Of a DNA stretch of 64,000 nt, positions 1 to 9,358 are shown in pieces. The stretch is from Branchiostoma floridae (Eukaryota > Chordata > Leptocardii > Amphioxiformes > Branchiostomatidae). The position numbers were made by a program, and so were the translations under genes. The stretch is taken from contig NC_049983.1 of the NCBI RefSeq assembly GCF_000003815.2, positions 15,558,425 through 15,622,424 on the forward strand, read 5' to 3'. The notes beneath the pieces were generated by a model that made no database searches, had not been told where the DNA came from, and saw nothing but the letters and a program-made list of their open reading frames with translations. The first letter of the stretch is position 1. Every line of letters starts with the position of its first letter.

Positions 1-61
1 CACAACGTGTCTGAGTTCATACAAACACGTAAGATACTATAACACCGACATAGTGACATAC

Positions 62-207
62 CTGTGGGTAGTGATAGACTTCCTCGGGTGAAATCGTAGT
101 TCTGAAATCATGGACCGTTGGAGCCTACTTAGGTATAACGTAACCAAGGTCAATGTAAAAAGGAGCGCTAGTCCTGTCCTGAACATTCTCGGCTTGTTAC
201 ACGTCAT
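62..207 (-). CDS. ST8Sia-like gene A, first coding exon (rest lies left of the window)
   Basis: First coding exon of a type II Golgi sialyltransferase. The chosen start is the ATG at 205-207, which aligns with the Met in F(I/V/F)M of the paralogous first exons; no upstream in-frame ATG was seen. A short basic tail (TCNKPR) is followed by one hydrophobic signal anchor (about residues 8-24), then the start of a stem with an ELRFHP block. The exon ends CAG|GTATGT in phase 2, like exon 1 of every paralogue. It is nearly identical to exon 1 of gene B, 2.48 kb away, so A and B units come from a recent tandem duplication. Exons 2-4 would lie beyond position 1 and cannot be judged. Confidence 0.75.
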
Positions 208-228
208 GACGAAATGTTTCCTCTGCAC

Positions 229-1090
229 ATGCAGAACGCTGTTAAAACATGACTTCAGGACTGTCTTCTTGACTTCCTTGTTATGACATAACAGGCCATA
301 TTGAACCAGAACCAGAATCCGGTGTGACCCAACCCGGTCAGTGTTCTCTGTTAACCTTTCAGTGTCTCAACATTCATACGTCAATCACAAACAAGCCCGG
401 CCCAGTAGCCAGTTCATACCTTCGTGACAGGGTAGGTATTGTGACTCATATCGGTAATTAGTGTATATGTTGCCCGCCATTTTATGGAGTCTTTACACTG
501 TTATTACTTTCGTGAAAAAGGAGATATATAGTTTTCGGTCACCTTGTTTCTTTGTGTGGGTATGTGTCCGTTGATGGCCTATGTGACAATCTAGTCAGGC
601 ATGCATGAAATAAATATTGCTATTGATGAAGTCAAACACCCGAGGATGGCATACAGGTGTGGAGAGTATAATGTGGGAAATGAACACGGTTGTGTCGAAT
701 ATTGTCAAGAAATTGACTAAAAGTCCAAGTATTACGCTTGGAAGTGAGGTCTTTTTTAGAATCTGTATTCAAGATATTGCAAGAAAAGGGGCGAATTCAG
801 GGTGTCATAATCTCACACGTGATCATTCTGGGTCATGACAACTCACCCTACACAGTAGCACGATATGACAAGTGCCCAATTCATTTCAATGCAGAACAGA
901 ATGACATGGACATGAGAAGACATTTATGTCCAACTCGAGGCACACTTGGACATGGTGACACAGGACATGACTGTAAGCTTATACGGGACACCTCATCTTA
1001 CACCATACGTACATATGTGTGTAGATGCCTGATCATCGACAATGTACATTGTATAAGAGAGATATGTACAGCTACGTATTCGGTAAAATA
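229..1090. other. Spacer between genes A and B, duplicated at 2710-3527
   Basis: No gene seen. The whole stretch is repeated with few differences at about 2710-3527, as part of the 2.48-kb A/B tandem unit. It contains a block near 350-425 that recurs upstream of most first exons in the array, and a block near 805-860 (around GTCATAATCTCACACGTGAT) that recurs downstream of several paralogues (near 3270, 8930, 17395, 22720). Small open frames here (617-838, 738-1097) look fortuitous. Confidence 0.6.
350..425 (-). promoter_or_regulatory. Conserved block upstream of exon 1 (gene A)
   Basis: A block containing (minus strand) GTATGAATGTTGAGACACTG and a TTGTTTGTGA segment lies about 150 bp upstream of exon 1 of gene A. 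Related blocks stand upstream of B (2818-2905), C (8440-8510), E (16915-16965), F (22290-22350) and G (29205-29275, with a second copy near 29585-29650). Position and conservation suggest a proximal promoter or a 5' non-coding exon. No transcript evidence is available; I did not find the block for D or H. Confidence 0.35.
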
Positions 1091-2688
1091 TCAATAGCAA
1101 GGTTCTGTATGCAGTACCAATGCACCCCGCATGTGGAGCTTCTGAAATGCCCTAAATTCCTCTGGCATGTTATGAGTCCTATTGGCAGTATGGCTGATCA
1201 TCTCCTTGGTGTCGTAGTAGTGGTGCCGCAGTGCCCTGCCTCGTGTGTCCTCGCTGAACGGATAGAAGCCGTACATGTGGATCTGGTCGCAGATGGTGAC
1301 AGCCAGGGTGTACATGTGAGCTCCCGTGGACGGACGGAGCGCAACGATCTTATACCCAGCCTCTGTCCAAATTCTGTAACATACATTGTATATAATTATA
1401 TATATATATTCTACGTTCATGAAGGTTAGACATCAACACAATCCATCCAAGTATTCTCGAGTTATCATTTTTGCACACAAAGCCAACAAACATTCGCACC
1501 CCGAAAGCTCCAGAAAACATTGCCCTCCACTTTTAATGTGAAACTTACTTGTTCATGAGTTTGTTGATTCCCGCTGGGGGAAAAGCAGTCTTCATGGACA
1601 GATTGTGTTGGAGAATAATCTGAATGATGACCCTCGCGTACTTCTCTCCAAAGGCGGACGTTAAAACAGGTACATACAGGATCTGGTCGCCAACCTGTTT
1701 CAGACGTTCTAACAACCGATCGTAATCTGTGTGTGTTTTGTTGTTCCACTGTCCGAAGTTATTCTTGACCACCGATGGGTTCATTGTAGTCAGGTTCGCC
1801 TTGGAGCCGACATCTTTCTCGTAACCTTCGATCTGAGGCAGGTTACACCGAATGACGAAGTCCATGGAGTCAATTTCTTGACCACAGGAACTGTTCAACA
1901 CAATCCCAGAGTTGCCCACGACTGCGCATGTGTTGAAATGGCGGCCCTTCAGCGGTGATTCTTCTGGGATTAAGTTAAAGAAGTCGTCGGTGACCTTGAA
2001 TGACTTCGACTTCTTGGGACGATATGCAGATCCATATTTTAGACCTTGTCCAATCCGGACGCCGGATTTCTTTAGCGTCATATGTTTGTCGGGGTTGTAA
2101 AACTTGAGTATATGTTGTCTGGAAGTAGAAAATATTCTATTCAGCCAGTTTCGCGAGGTAAGGCAAGCAGAAACACGTGATGAAAAAGAATGCATGTTAC
2201 GAATAAGTCATTTAATCAGGAATACTGCATAGTAAAATAGAAATAGACAATTACCCCGAGTGTTTAACATATAGTTACGATGGTAACACTATCGTCTGTA
2301 TCTGTAACTTTGTGGCCGGTATAACACATCTTTTGTGTTTTATTTAGATATATATTGTCAAGGTGAAAAGGTTGTCCGAGCCTTTGGTCTATTGTCAATG
2401 TTTAACCTTGCCACCTTATACTGAAGAGTGTAAGCCATTTTTGAAAGAAAAACAAAACGATACATTTTGGTTCAGAAGCAAATGGCCACAACGTCTCTGA
2501 GTTCATACAAACATGTAAGATGATTGCAACACTGACATAGTGACGTACCTGTTTGTAGACTTCCTCGGGTGAAATCGTAGTTCTGAAATCATGGACCGTT
2601 GGAGCCTACTTAGGTATAACGTAACCAAGGTCAATGTAAAAAGGAGCGCTAGTCCTGTCCTGAATATTCTCGGCTTGTTACACGTCAT
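1091..2688 (-). CDS. ST8Sia-like alpha-2,8-sialyltransferase, gene B (three exons, no stem exon)
   Basis: Coding exons: 2549-2688, 1549-2118, 1091-1373; joined they give 330 aa. Exon 1 carries the signal anchor. Exon 3-type carries sialylmotif L (CAVVGNSGIVLNSSCGQEID... to IRCNLPQIEG) followed by DVGSKANLTTMNPS. The last exon has sialylmotif S (PSTGAHMYTL...CDQIHMYGF), motif III HHYYD and motif VS HNMPEE (H-x4-E). The GNSGI-LNS-CGQEID wording resembles vertebrate ST8Sia II/III/IV more than the GNGGIL type of ST8Sia I/V/VI. The enzyme should transfer sialic acid from CMP-sialic acid to sialylated glycans in the Golgi. No stem exon is present in the 430-bp gap between exons 1 and 3, yet both junctions are phase 2, so the short form is in frame. 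All splice sites are GT-AG. Linkage and acceptor specificity cannot be read from the sequence. Confidence 0.85.
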
Positions 2689-2817
2689 GACGAAATGTTT
2701 CCTCTGCACATGCAGAACGCTGTTAAAACATGACTTCCTGTCTCCGTGACTTCCTTGTTAAGGCATAACAGGTCATATTAAACCAGAACCAGAATCCGGT
2801 ATGACCCAGCCCGGTCA

Positions 2818-2905
2818 GTGTTCTACCTTTCAGTGTCTCAACATTCATACGTCACTGATTCACAAACAAGCCCGGCCCATTAGCCTGTTCATACCTTCGT
2901 GACAG
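2818..2905 (-). promoter_or_regulatory. Conserved block upstream of exon 1 (gene B)
   Basis: Near-copy of the 350-425 block, about 130 bp upstream of exon 1 of gene B. Same reasoning and same limits as for gene A. Confidence 0.35.
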
Positions 2906-3527
2906 GGTAGGTATTGTCGCTCATATCAGTAATTAGTGTATATGTTGCCCGCCTTATACTTTAGACTGTTATTGCTTTCGTGAAAAAGGAGGTATATAGT
3001 TTTCGGTAACCTTGTTTGTTTGTGTGGGTATGTGTCCATTGATGGCCCATGTGACAATCTAGTCAGGCATGCATGAAATAAATATTGCTTTTGATGAAGT
3101 CAAACATCCGAGGATGGCATACAGGTATGGAGAGTATAATGTGGGAAATGGACACGGTTGTGTCGAATATTGTCAAGAAATTGACTAAAAGTCCAAGTAT
3201 TACGCTTGGAAGTGAGATTTTTTTAGACTCTGTATTCAAGATATTGCAAGAAAAGGGGCGAATTCAGGGTGTCATAGTCTCACACGTGATCATTCCGGGT
3301 CATGACAACTCACCCTACACAGTAGCACGGTGTGGCAAATTTCAATGCAGAACAGAATGACATTTACATGAGAAGACATTATGTGTAACTCGATGCACTT
3401 GGACATGATGACACAGTTCATGACTGTAAGGGACACCTCATCTTACATCATACATACATATGTGTGTAGATGCCTGATCATCGAGAATATATAGAGAGAT
3501 ATGTATAGCTATGTATTCGGTAGAATA

Positions 3528-6500
3528 TCAATGGCATGGTTCTGTATGCAGTACCAATGCACCCCGCTTGTGGAGCTTCTGAAATGCCCTAAATTCCTCT
3601 GGCATGTTGTGAGTCCTATTGGCAGTATGGCTGATCATCTGCTTGGTGTCGTAGTAGTGGTGCCGCAGTGCCCTGCCTCGTGTGTCCTCGCTGAACGGAT
3701 AGAAGCCGTACATGTGGATCTGGTCGCAGATGGTGGCAGCCAGGGTGTACATGTGAGCACCTGTGGACGGTCGGAGCGCAACGATCTTATACCCAGCCTC
3801 TGTCCAAATTCTGTAGAATTACATTGTATACATTAATTATACATATATATCCTACGTTCATGAAGATTAGACATCAACACAACCCATCCAAGTATTCTCG
3901 AGTTATCAAGTTTGCACACAAACCAACAAACAGGCGCACCCCGAAAACCTAGTCCCGAAAACATAGCCCTCCAGTTTTCATGTGAAACTTACTTGTTCAT
4001 GAGTTTGTTGATTCCCGCTGGGGGAAAAGCAGTCTCCATGGACAGATTGTGTTGGAGAATAATCTGAATGATGACCCTCGCATACTTCTCTCCAAAGGCG
4101 GACGTTAAAACAGGTACATACAGGATCTGGTCGCCAACCTGTTTCAGACGTTCTAACAACCGATCGTAATCTGTGTGTGTTTTGTTGTTCCACTGTCCGA
4201 AGTTATTCTTGACCACCGATGGGTTCATTGTAGTCAGGTTCGCCTTGGAGCCGACATCTTTCTCGTAACCTTCGATCTGAGGCAGGTTACACCGAATGAC
4301 GAAGTCCATGGAGTCGATTTCTTGCCCACAGGAACTGTTCAACACAATCCCAGAGTTGCCCACGACTGCGCATGTGTTGAAATGGCGGCCCTTCAGAGGT
4401 GATTCTTCTGGGATTAACTTAAAGAAGACTTCGGTGACCTTGAATGACTTCGACTTCTTGGGGCGGAAGGCAGATCCATATTTCAGACCTTGTCCAATCC
4501 GTACGCTGGTTTTCGTTAGTGTCATGTTTTTTTCGGGGTTGTAAAACTTGAGTATATGTTGTCTGGAAGTAGAAATGATTCTGTTTAGCCACTTTCACGA
4601 CTCAAGACAATGAGAAAGACGTGACGAAGAAGTATATTCATGTTTAGATTTTATGTACAGTACTTAGAATATTGCTAATATTTTTGAATTTTTCTATCCA
4701 TGTCAGTTCCATTTGTATTGTCTTCGTCTCCGTCAGCCGGGTTACCCCTTTTGTTATAGCCACAAGCTACGCATGTAGTTAGGCAGCCCAAGTTGTGAGT
4801 ACTGAACAGCCAAACCAATAAATGAATGAATGTATAAATGTATGATTCTCTTGTTACAACATGGTCTAGGTTATATTTTATATATTGCCCAATCCTCAGA
4901 CTTGCTCGCGTCAGAGTCAGGCTTGTTTCCGGGTTGTAAAACTTGAGTATATGTTGTCTGGAAGTAAATACGAGTCAGCCAGTTCGATGAGATGAGACAA
5001 GGTGAAAGTTAACAGCAACATGCTTGTGATAAGAAAAGTATGTTCACGACAATGTTCAAAACACAAGATATCATAACCGCTAATTTCGCTGCAGTACGAA
5101 GTGAAGCCACTAGGGGGCCCGAAATCTAATCATTTCCAGTGTTCGTCACACCAGGGACGTTATATATGTGATATAACGTCCTTGATCCATTCATGTCCAT
5201 CCAGTCGTTCTTAAGTTTTCTAGCTAACAGACACAAAGACAGACAAATGCTACTGAAAATATATCATACATGAATATTTAATGAATGTAATAATGTCACT
5301 GTGCAGGGCTCGAAATACTGGGTGCATGTGCACCCAGGTGCACCCAAAATTGGACCTGTGCACCCAAATATTTTCTTGGGTTTATGTATGTAACGATATC
5401 AAAGTACACTAGTATACATCATATTCTTAACATCTCAGTGTTAGAAAGATAATAAAAATGTCTTTCATGGTACTTGTTTAAGAATTTGATAGCATGTAAC
5501 TAAGTTTTGAAATTAGGTTTTTCTGAAATTCTACTTAAATTTAAGTGGTACACCCAAAAATGTTTTGGTGCACCCAATTTTTTAAGCTGGGTGCACCAGT
5601 GCACCTAATAATCCCAAAAATGAATTTCGAGCCCTGCTGTGCTTACCTCATATTCTGCACCTCGGTACTATTGAAACACCAACGCTGCTTGCCGGATCCA
5701 TTCGGCCAAGCACAACTCTCCTTTGTTCCTGTTTCATTCAAAGTGGATGTCTCCGTTGGGGCTGGGATCCCTTCACTCTCATTCTTTGACACAGAAATCT
5801 CAGGTCGCAGCAGCTGTGCTGTATTGGCTTGCATAGAAGTCTGCTTTGTGGAATAGTATCCTATGGTACTGGGCCGCGTTGCAGGTGCTGCCACGAATAC
5901 CTTGATGAGATTTTTTGCTGTCTGCTTTTCGACACTGTAAAAGAACGGGTGGCTAATGATGCTGATAAGAATGGTACAGTTCTCTCACTATGGTCTACAA
6001 CTCTTGATTATATTGCTTTTTTGGAGGGCAGGAGGGATACTTGTTTAATTCATTGTCAAGGCACTGAGTCTCGTGGTTTGGTTTGTTTCCTCTCTCATCT
6101 CTGATCACAATGAATATACAATGTATACGCTTTCCCCATAATTGCTAAGACACACAAGACAGCCGATATCTTGGTACACCAACGCGTACGGCTACCCTTA
6201 GAGCATCGTCACCGGAACGGACTGCGCCTGCGCGACCCCTGGGGGTTTGNNNNNNNNNNNNNNNNNNNNNNNNNNNNNNNNNNNNNNNNNNNNNNNNNNN
6301 NNNNNNNNNNNNNNNNNNNNNNNNNNNNNNNNNNNNNNNNNNNNNNNNNNNNNNNNNNNNNNNNNNNNNNNNNNNNNNNNNNNNNNNNNNNNNNNNNNNN
6401 NNNNNNNNNNNNNNNNNNNNNNNNNNNNNNNNNNNNNNNNNNNNNNNNNNNNNNNNNNNNNNNNNNNNNNNNNNNNNNNNNNNNNNNNNNNNNNNNNNNN

Positions 6501-8273
6501 NNNNNNNNNNNNNNNNNNNNNNNNNNNNNNNNNNNNNNNNNNNNNNNNNNNNNNNNNNNNNNNNNNNNNNNNNNNNNNNNNNNNNNNNNNNNNNNNNNNN
6601 NNNNNNNNNNNNNNNNNNNNNNNNNNNNNNNNNNNNNNNNNNNNNNNNNNNNNNNNNNNNNNNNNNNNNNNNNNNNNNNNNNNNNNNNNNNNNNNNNNNN
6701 NNNNNNNNNNNNNNNNNNNNNNNNNNNNNNNNNNNNNNNNNNNNNNNNNNNNNNNNNNNNNNNNNNNNNNNNNNNNNNNNNNNNNNNNNNNNNNNNNNNN
6801 NNNNNNNNNNNNNNNNNNNNNNNNNNNNNNNNNNNNNNNNNNNNNNNNNNNNNNNNNNNNNGCATTGAAATCCCGCTGTTGGCACAGTATATGTTAGAGA
6901 CATGGTTTCATGTAAAACGTACACGGAGTTTTACCCTTATATACGCACACACTTTTTTAAATGCGGCCCTTTAGTAAACCGGGATATTAGCATGTCTATA
7001 CTTTTCGCGCAGGCGCAGTACGTTCCGGTGACGTGCTCTACCTTAGTGACGTCAAGGACAAAAAAAAAACACAGTACGGTAATCAGTTCAGACAAACAAG
7101 TGACTGCCGTAAAACTCAGAATCGAGCAAAGCAGTACGACGAAGTCTACGGTGGGAAAAGGGGGAGGTGTTACTTTCCAGCGTACGTAAAGCAAACAGTC
7201 ACAACACAAAGTTTGATGTCAAGCCACCGTGCCACGTGCACCTCATATTACAGATGGATCCTAAAGGGGTGCTTAAGCATTTGCACGAACCCTATGACAT
7301 TCGTACGAATATTATGTGATACGCACGAATCTTATGAAATTCGCACGAATCACTATGTGATACACACGGACCTTATGAGATTTGCACGAACCTTATGCGA
7401 AATTGCGCACCACTGCCTGGGTCACGTGACAGACGGAGCGGGATTTTCAAGATGGCGGCTTCGATCGGCGGCGACGGAAAACGATGTAAGACACAGAAAT
7501 GAAGGAAAACAGTAGCTCACATGCTATCAAATACGTCTTCGTGGTGGTATATGTCCATTCCATGCCTTCAAATATGAATATAACGGGTAGAAACGCTCAA
7601 AATCATGTCTTCTCCCGGTCGCCGTTTTGCATAAGGTTCGTGCAAATCTCATAACCTTGATACCTTGATACTGCATCCAGGAGAGAAGGCTTCATATAAT
7701 TCAGCCTGTTGTGTCCTGATCTTCGCTCTTCACGTGACATACTTTTGACAATCCTAGTATAAGGTTCGTGTGTATCACATAGTGATTCGTGCGAATTTCA
7801 TAAGATTCGTGCATTTTCGCATAGTGATTCGTGTGTATCACATAATATTCTTACGAATTTCATAGGGTTCGTGCAAATGCTTAGGCACCCCTGTCCTAAG
7901 TCATATCAAGGTGTGATATAACCTCCTTGGTCATATCTTTGAATGGAAGGAACGATACATTTGGCTATGAAACAAATAGGCGACAATGTCTCTGAACATG
8001 TAAGATAACGTTAGATTCTAAGTCATATCTTAAACGTTAAATGAAAGGAGCGATACATTTGGTTTACAAACAAATAGACGACAACGTCTCTGAACATGAA
8101 ATCACCCACCGTGTAGCCTTGTCACGGAAATTATTCAGGTGAAACCGTAGCTCAGCAAACATGGACTGCTGGCGCCAAACCACGTACAACATGGGCAAGT
8201 TCAACACGAACAAAAGCACCATTCCTGCCATGAACATCAGTCTTGGTGTATTACACGTCCTCTTTAAGCTCAT
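3528..8273 (-). CDS. ST8Sia-like alpha-2,8-sialyltransferase, gene C (chimeric locus)
   Basis: Coding exons: 8110-8273, 5647-5934, 3993-4562, 3528-3810; joined 434 aa. The start is the ATG at 8271-8273 (MSLKRTCNTPR), conserved in most paralogues. Exon 1 has the signal anchor; exon 2 is a stem with many Thr/Ser and several N-x-S/T sites ending FNSTEVQNMR; exon 3 has motif L; exon 4 has motif S, HHYYD and HNMPEE. Exons 3 and 4 are near-identical to gene B, while exon 2 is near-identical to the inner stem exon of gene D, so the locus is a recombinant of B-type and D-type copies. A truncated second exon 3 (4889-4957) lies between exons 2 and 3. Intron 1 contains an N gap (6250-6861), so an exon could be hidden there. 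A MITE starts 11 bp past the exon 2 donor. Confidence 0.7.
4690..4850 (+). repeat. Retroposon 3' end with (AATG)n tail
   Basis: The stretch ends in AATAAATGAATGAATG, a run typical of the 3' tail of SINEs or 5'-truncated non-LTR elements. It sits in gene C intron 2, next to the junction of B-type and D-type sequence. The family is not identified. Confidence 0.4.
4889..4957 (-). pseudogene. Truncated copy of ST8Sia exon 3 (gene C intron 2)
   Basis: Minus strand reads the exon 3 start (RQHILKFYNPETSLTL, then RASLRIGQ) with an intact acceptor (TTCCAG|A at 4958), then breaks at about 4889 into sequence resembling the intron beside exon 2 in gene D (ATGGTCTAGRTTATATT). Motif L is absent and no donor follows. 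It is closest to gene D exon 3 (NPESSLTLTRSSLRIG). It appears to be the stump of a D-type gene whose 3' part was replaced by the B-type unit. Using this acceptor would lead to premature termination. Confidence 0.75.
5090..5300. repeat. Dispersed repeat with CTAGGGGGCCC core, in gene C intron 2
   Basis: Contains CCACTAGGGGGCCCGAAATC and, downstream, CTAGCTAACAGACACAAAGA. Related copies: 9225-9345, 10390-10550 (gene D intron 2, without the GGGGGCCC core), 27780-28540 (several degenerate copies) and 33085-33345. The C and D intron copies are alignable, so this repeat predates the C/D duplication; the C copy has gained a small palindrome (GGGACGTTATATATGTGATA...). Confidence 0.55.
5304..5636. mobile_element. 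MITE with CAGGGCTCGAAAT inverted ends (hAT-like)
   Basis: Begins CAGGGCTCGAAAT and ends ATTTCGAGCCCTG. Inside both ends are clusters of a GTGCACCCA word in opposite orientations, as expected for subterminal transposase-binding repeats. A short direct repeat (CTGTG) flanks it. Gene D, alignable on both sides, lacks the element (empty site near 10550). It ends 10 bp before the donor of gene C exon 2. No coding capacity. A sister element is at 56009-56358. Confidence 0.75.
6204..7037. mobile_element. Inverted-repeat element around an assembly gap (gene C intron 1)
   Basis: Positions 6204-6236 (GTCACCGGAACGGACTGCGC, then CTGCGCG) recur inverted at 7006-7037 (CGCGCAGGCGCAGTACGTTC, then CGGTGAC). 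Between them lies the 612-base N run. This looks like a DNA transposon with terminal inverted repeats whose centre was not assembled. The content of the gap is unknown; long frames spanning it are artefacts of N. Confidence 0.5.
7261..7899. mobile_element. Foldback element with arms of 20-bp repeats
   Basis: Left arm 7261-7402 and right arm 7758-7899 are inverted copies. Each arm is built of about six units of roughly 20 bp (pattern ATTYGCACGAAYCTTATGWR). Outer ends: CTAAAGGGGTGCTTAAGCAT and its inverse AATGCTTAGGCACCCCTGTC. The centre (7403-7757) is unlike the arms and carries a promoter-like segment. No transposase is visible. It lies in gene C intron 1. Confidence 0.7.
7421..7485 (+). promoter_or_regulatory. 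Promoter and first-exon look-alike inside the foldback element
   Basis: A palindromic E-box GTCACGTGAC (7421-7430) is followed 17 bases after TCACGTGAC by TTTTCAAGATGGCGGCTTCG, a strong YY1-type start context with ATG at 7452. The frame reads MAASIGGDGKR and meets a consensus donor GAT|GTAAGA at 7486, phase 1. The eIF4E3 gene at 60.4 kb has the same arrangement. It may be a promoter and first exon captured by the element, or chance. No downstream exon is assigned. Confidence 0.3.
7900..8109. repeat. Partial tandem duplication of the exon 1 downstream flank (gene C)
   Basis: Two copies (7940-7998 and 8040-8098) share GCGATACATTTGG...AAATAG.CGACAA.GTCTCTGAACATG. The same flank follows exon 1 in B (2455-2520) and, weaker, D, E and G. 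It marks an ancestral intron 1 start. Confidence 0.5.
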
Positions 8274-8529
8274 GATGAAAGTTTCCTCCGGGCAGATCTT
8301 AGTAATGGTTGATGGACAACGATGGTTGCCGAGGCTCTCCCGCCTGCGAGCCTTTCTTGTGCAATTATTACGTAACTGCAAACGCTTGAACAAGAACCAG
8401 AAAGGACCCACCCAGGTTATTGTTCGCCCTTCATCTGTTAGATTTCAGGGAGCGTGTCAACATTCATACGTCATTCACAAACAAGTGCATGTGGCTTGTT
8501 CATACCTCCGCGGCACGAGGGGTACGCTC

Positions 8530-8688
8530 CAAGCAGAGGTTAGGCTCCGGCTGTTTTTCACGTTTCTTGAGTCGTTTTTATCGGGCTTTCTATATTGTAT
8601 TGTATTGTATTTGAATTTTCGTTGTGTAGCCCAATAAAAACGACTAAAAAACGTCAAAAATCGGCCGGCGCCTATCCTCTGCCTGGAG
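8530..8688. mobile_element. MITE, ends AGCAGAGGTTAGGCTCCGGC / inverse
   Basis: About 160 bp. The left arm includes AGTCGTTTTTATCGGGCTT; the right arm AGCCCAATAAAAACGACT and GGCGCCTATCCTCTGC form its inverse. A diverged relative is at about 13045-13222. It lies just upstream of the gene C promoter-like block. Non-coding. Confidence 0.7.
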
Positions 8689-9224
8689 AGTAATGAGGGC
8701 ACTTGACTCGTACCGGTAATTATTATGAAGTCTTTAGATTGTTCTTAGATTGAAGCTACTTATGAAGTCTTTAGATTGTTTTTGGCTCACAATGTGTGAA
8801 ATGCACATGAATGCGCTATATATTGTCAAGATATTTATTAAACTTCCAAGTATTTCGCGGAGAAAGGTGGTCTTTGGTTTCTAGAATCTGTATTCTGATA
8901 TATTGTAAATTAATTAGTAAATTCAGGGTGTCATAATCTCATCCGTGAACATTACAGGTCATGTCACAAGAACTCACCCTACACTGTAGCACGGCACGTT
9001 ACGTGTGGTTAAATTTCGATGTTTTCTGTACTGTGGAACAGAAGGACATGAAAATGATGAGAAGACATTATGGGCACTTGAGGTGACATGAGTCTAAGAG
9101 ACACCTCACCTTACTTTTGTCAGCCATGTTTTTTCTGCATCAAATTACATTCACATGTAGATACCTAATGATCAAGAACATATAAGAAATAAAATGTAGA
9201 AAGTCAATGGCAATGCCCCTGCTA

Positions 9225-9345
9225 TCCCAATAATAGCCGCTAGGGGGCCCAGACGTATGTCACTTACTCCTGAGCACAATTTATTAAGACAGACAAACGC
9301 AGGGGAAAATATAACCCCCATGACATTTCATGGAGGTAATCAAAG
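9225..9345. repeat. Dispersed CTAGGGGGCCC repeat downstream of gene D
   Basis: AGCCGCTAGGGGGCCCAGAC is followed by AAGACAGACAAACGCAGGGG and a CATGGAGGTAAT-type end. Same family as 5090-5300. Confidence 0.5.
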
Positions 9346-9358
9346 CATCAAATAAAGA

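Noticed and set aside
1731-1958. Plus-strand frames opposite ST8Sia exons (also 4175-4402, 9362-9640, 23688-23915, 31497-31724 and others)
   Set aside because: They mirror conserved minus-strand catalytic exons and have no domain or splice logic of their own.
2119-2548. A hidden stem exon in gene B
   Set aside because: Searched for the FNSTEVQNMR end, the CTTACCTCAT donor signature and the VEK start in the gap between exons 3 and 1; none is present.
6145-6974. Long open frames over the first N run
   Set aside because: They consist almost entirely of undetermined residues and are artefacts of N. The same holds for 39440-39747.
7261-7402. Regular 20-bp repeats resembling a CRISPR array
   Set aside because: Units are contiguous without unique spacers, appear inverted at 7758-7899, and the host is an animal; they are transposon arms.
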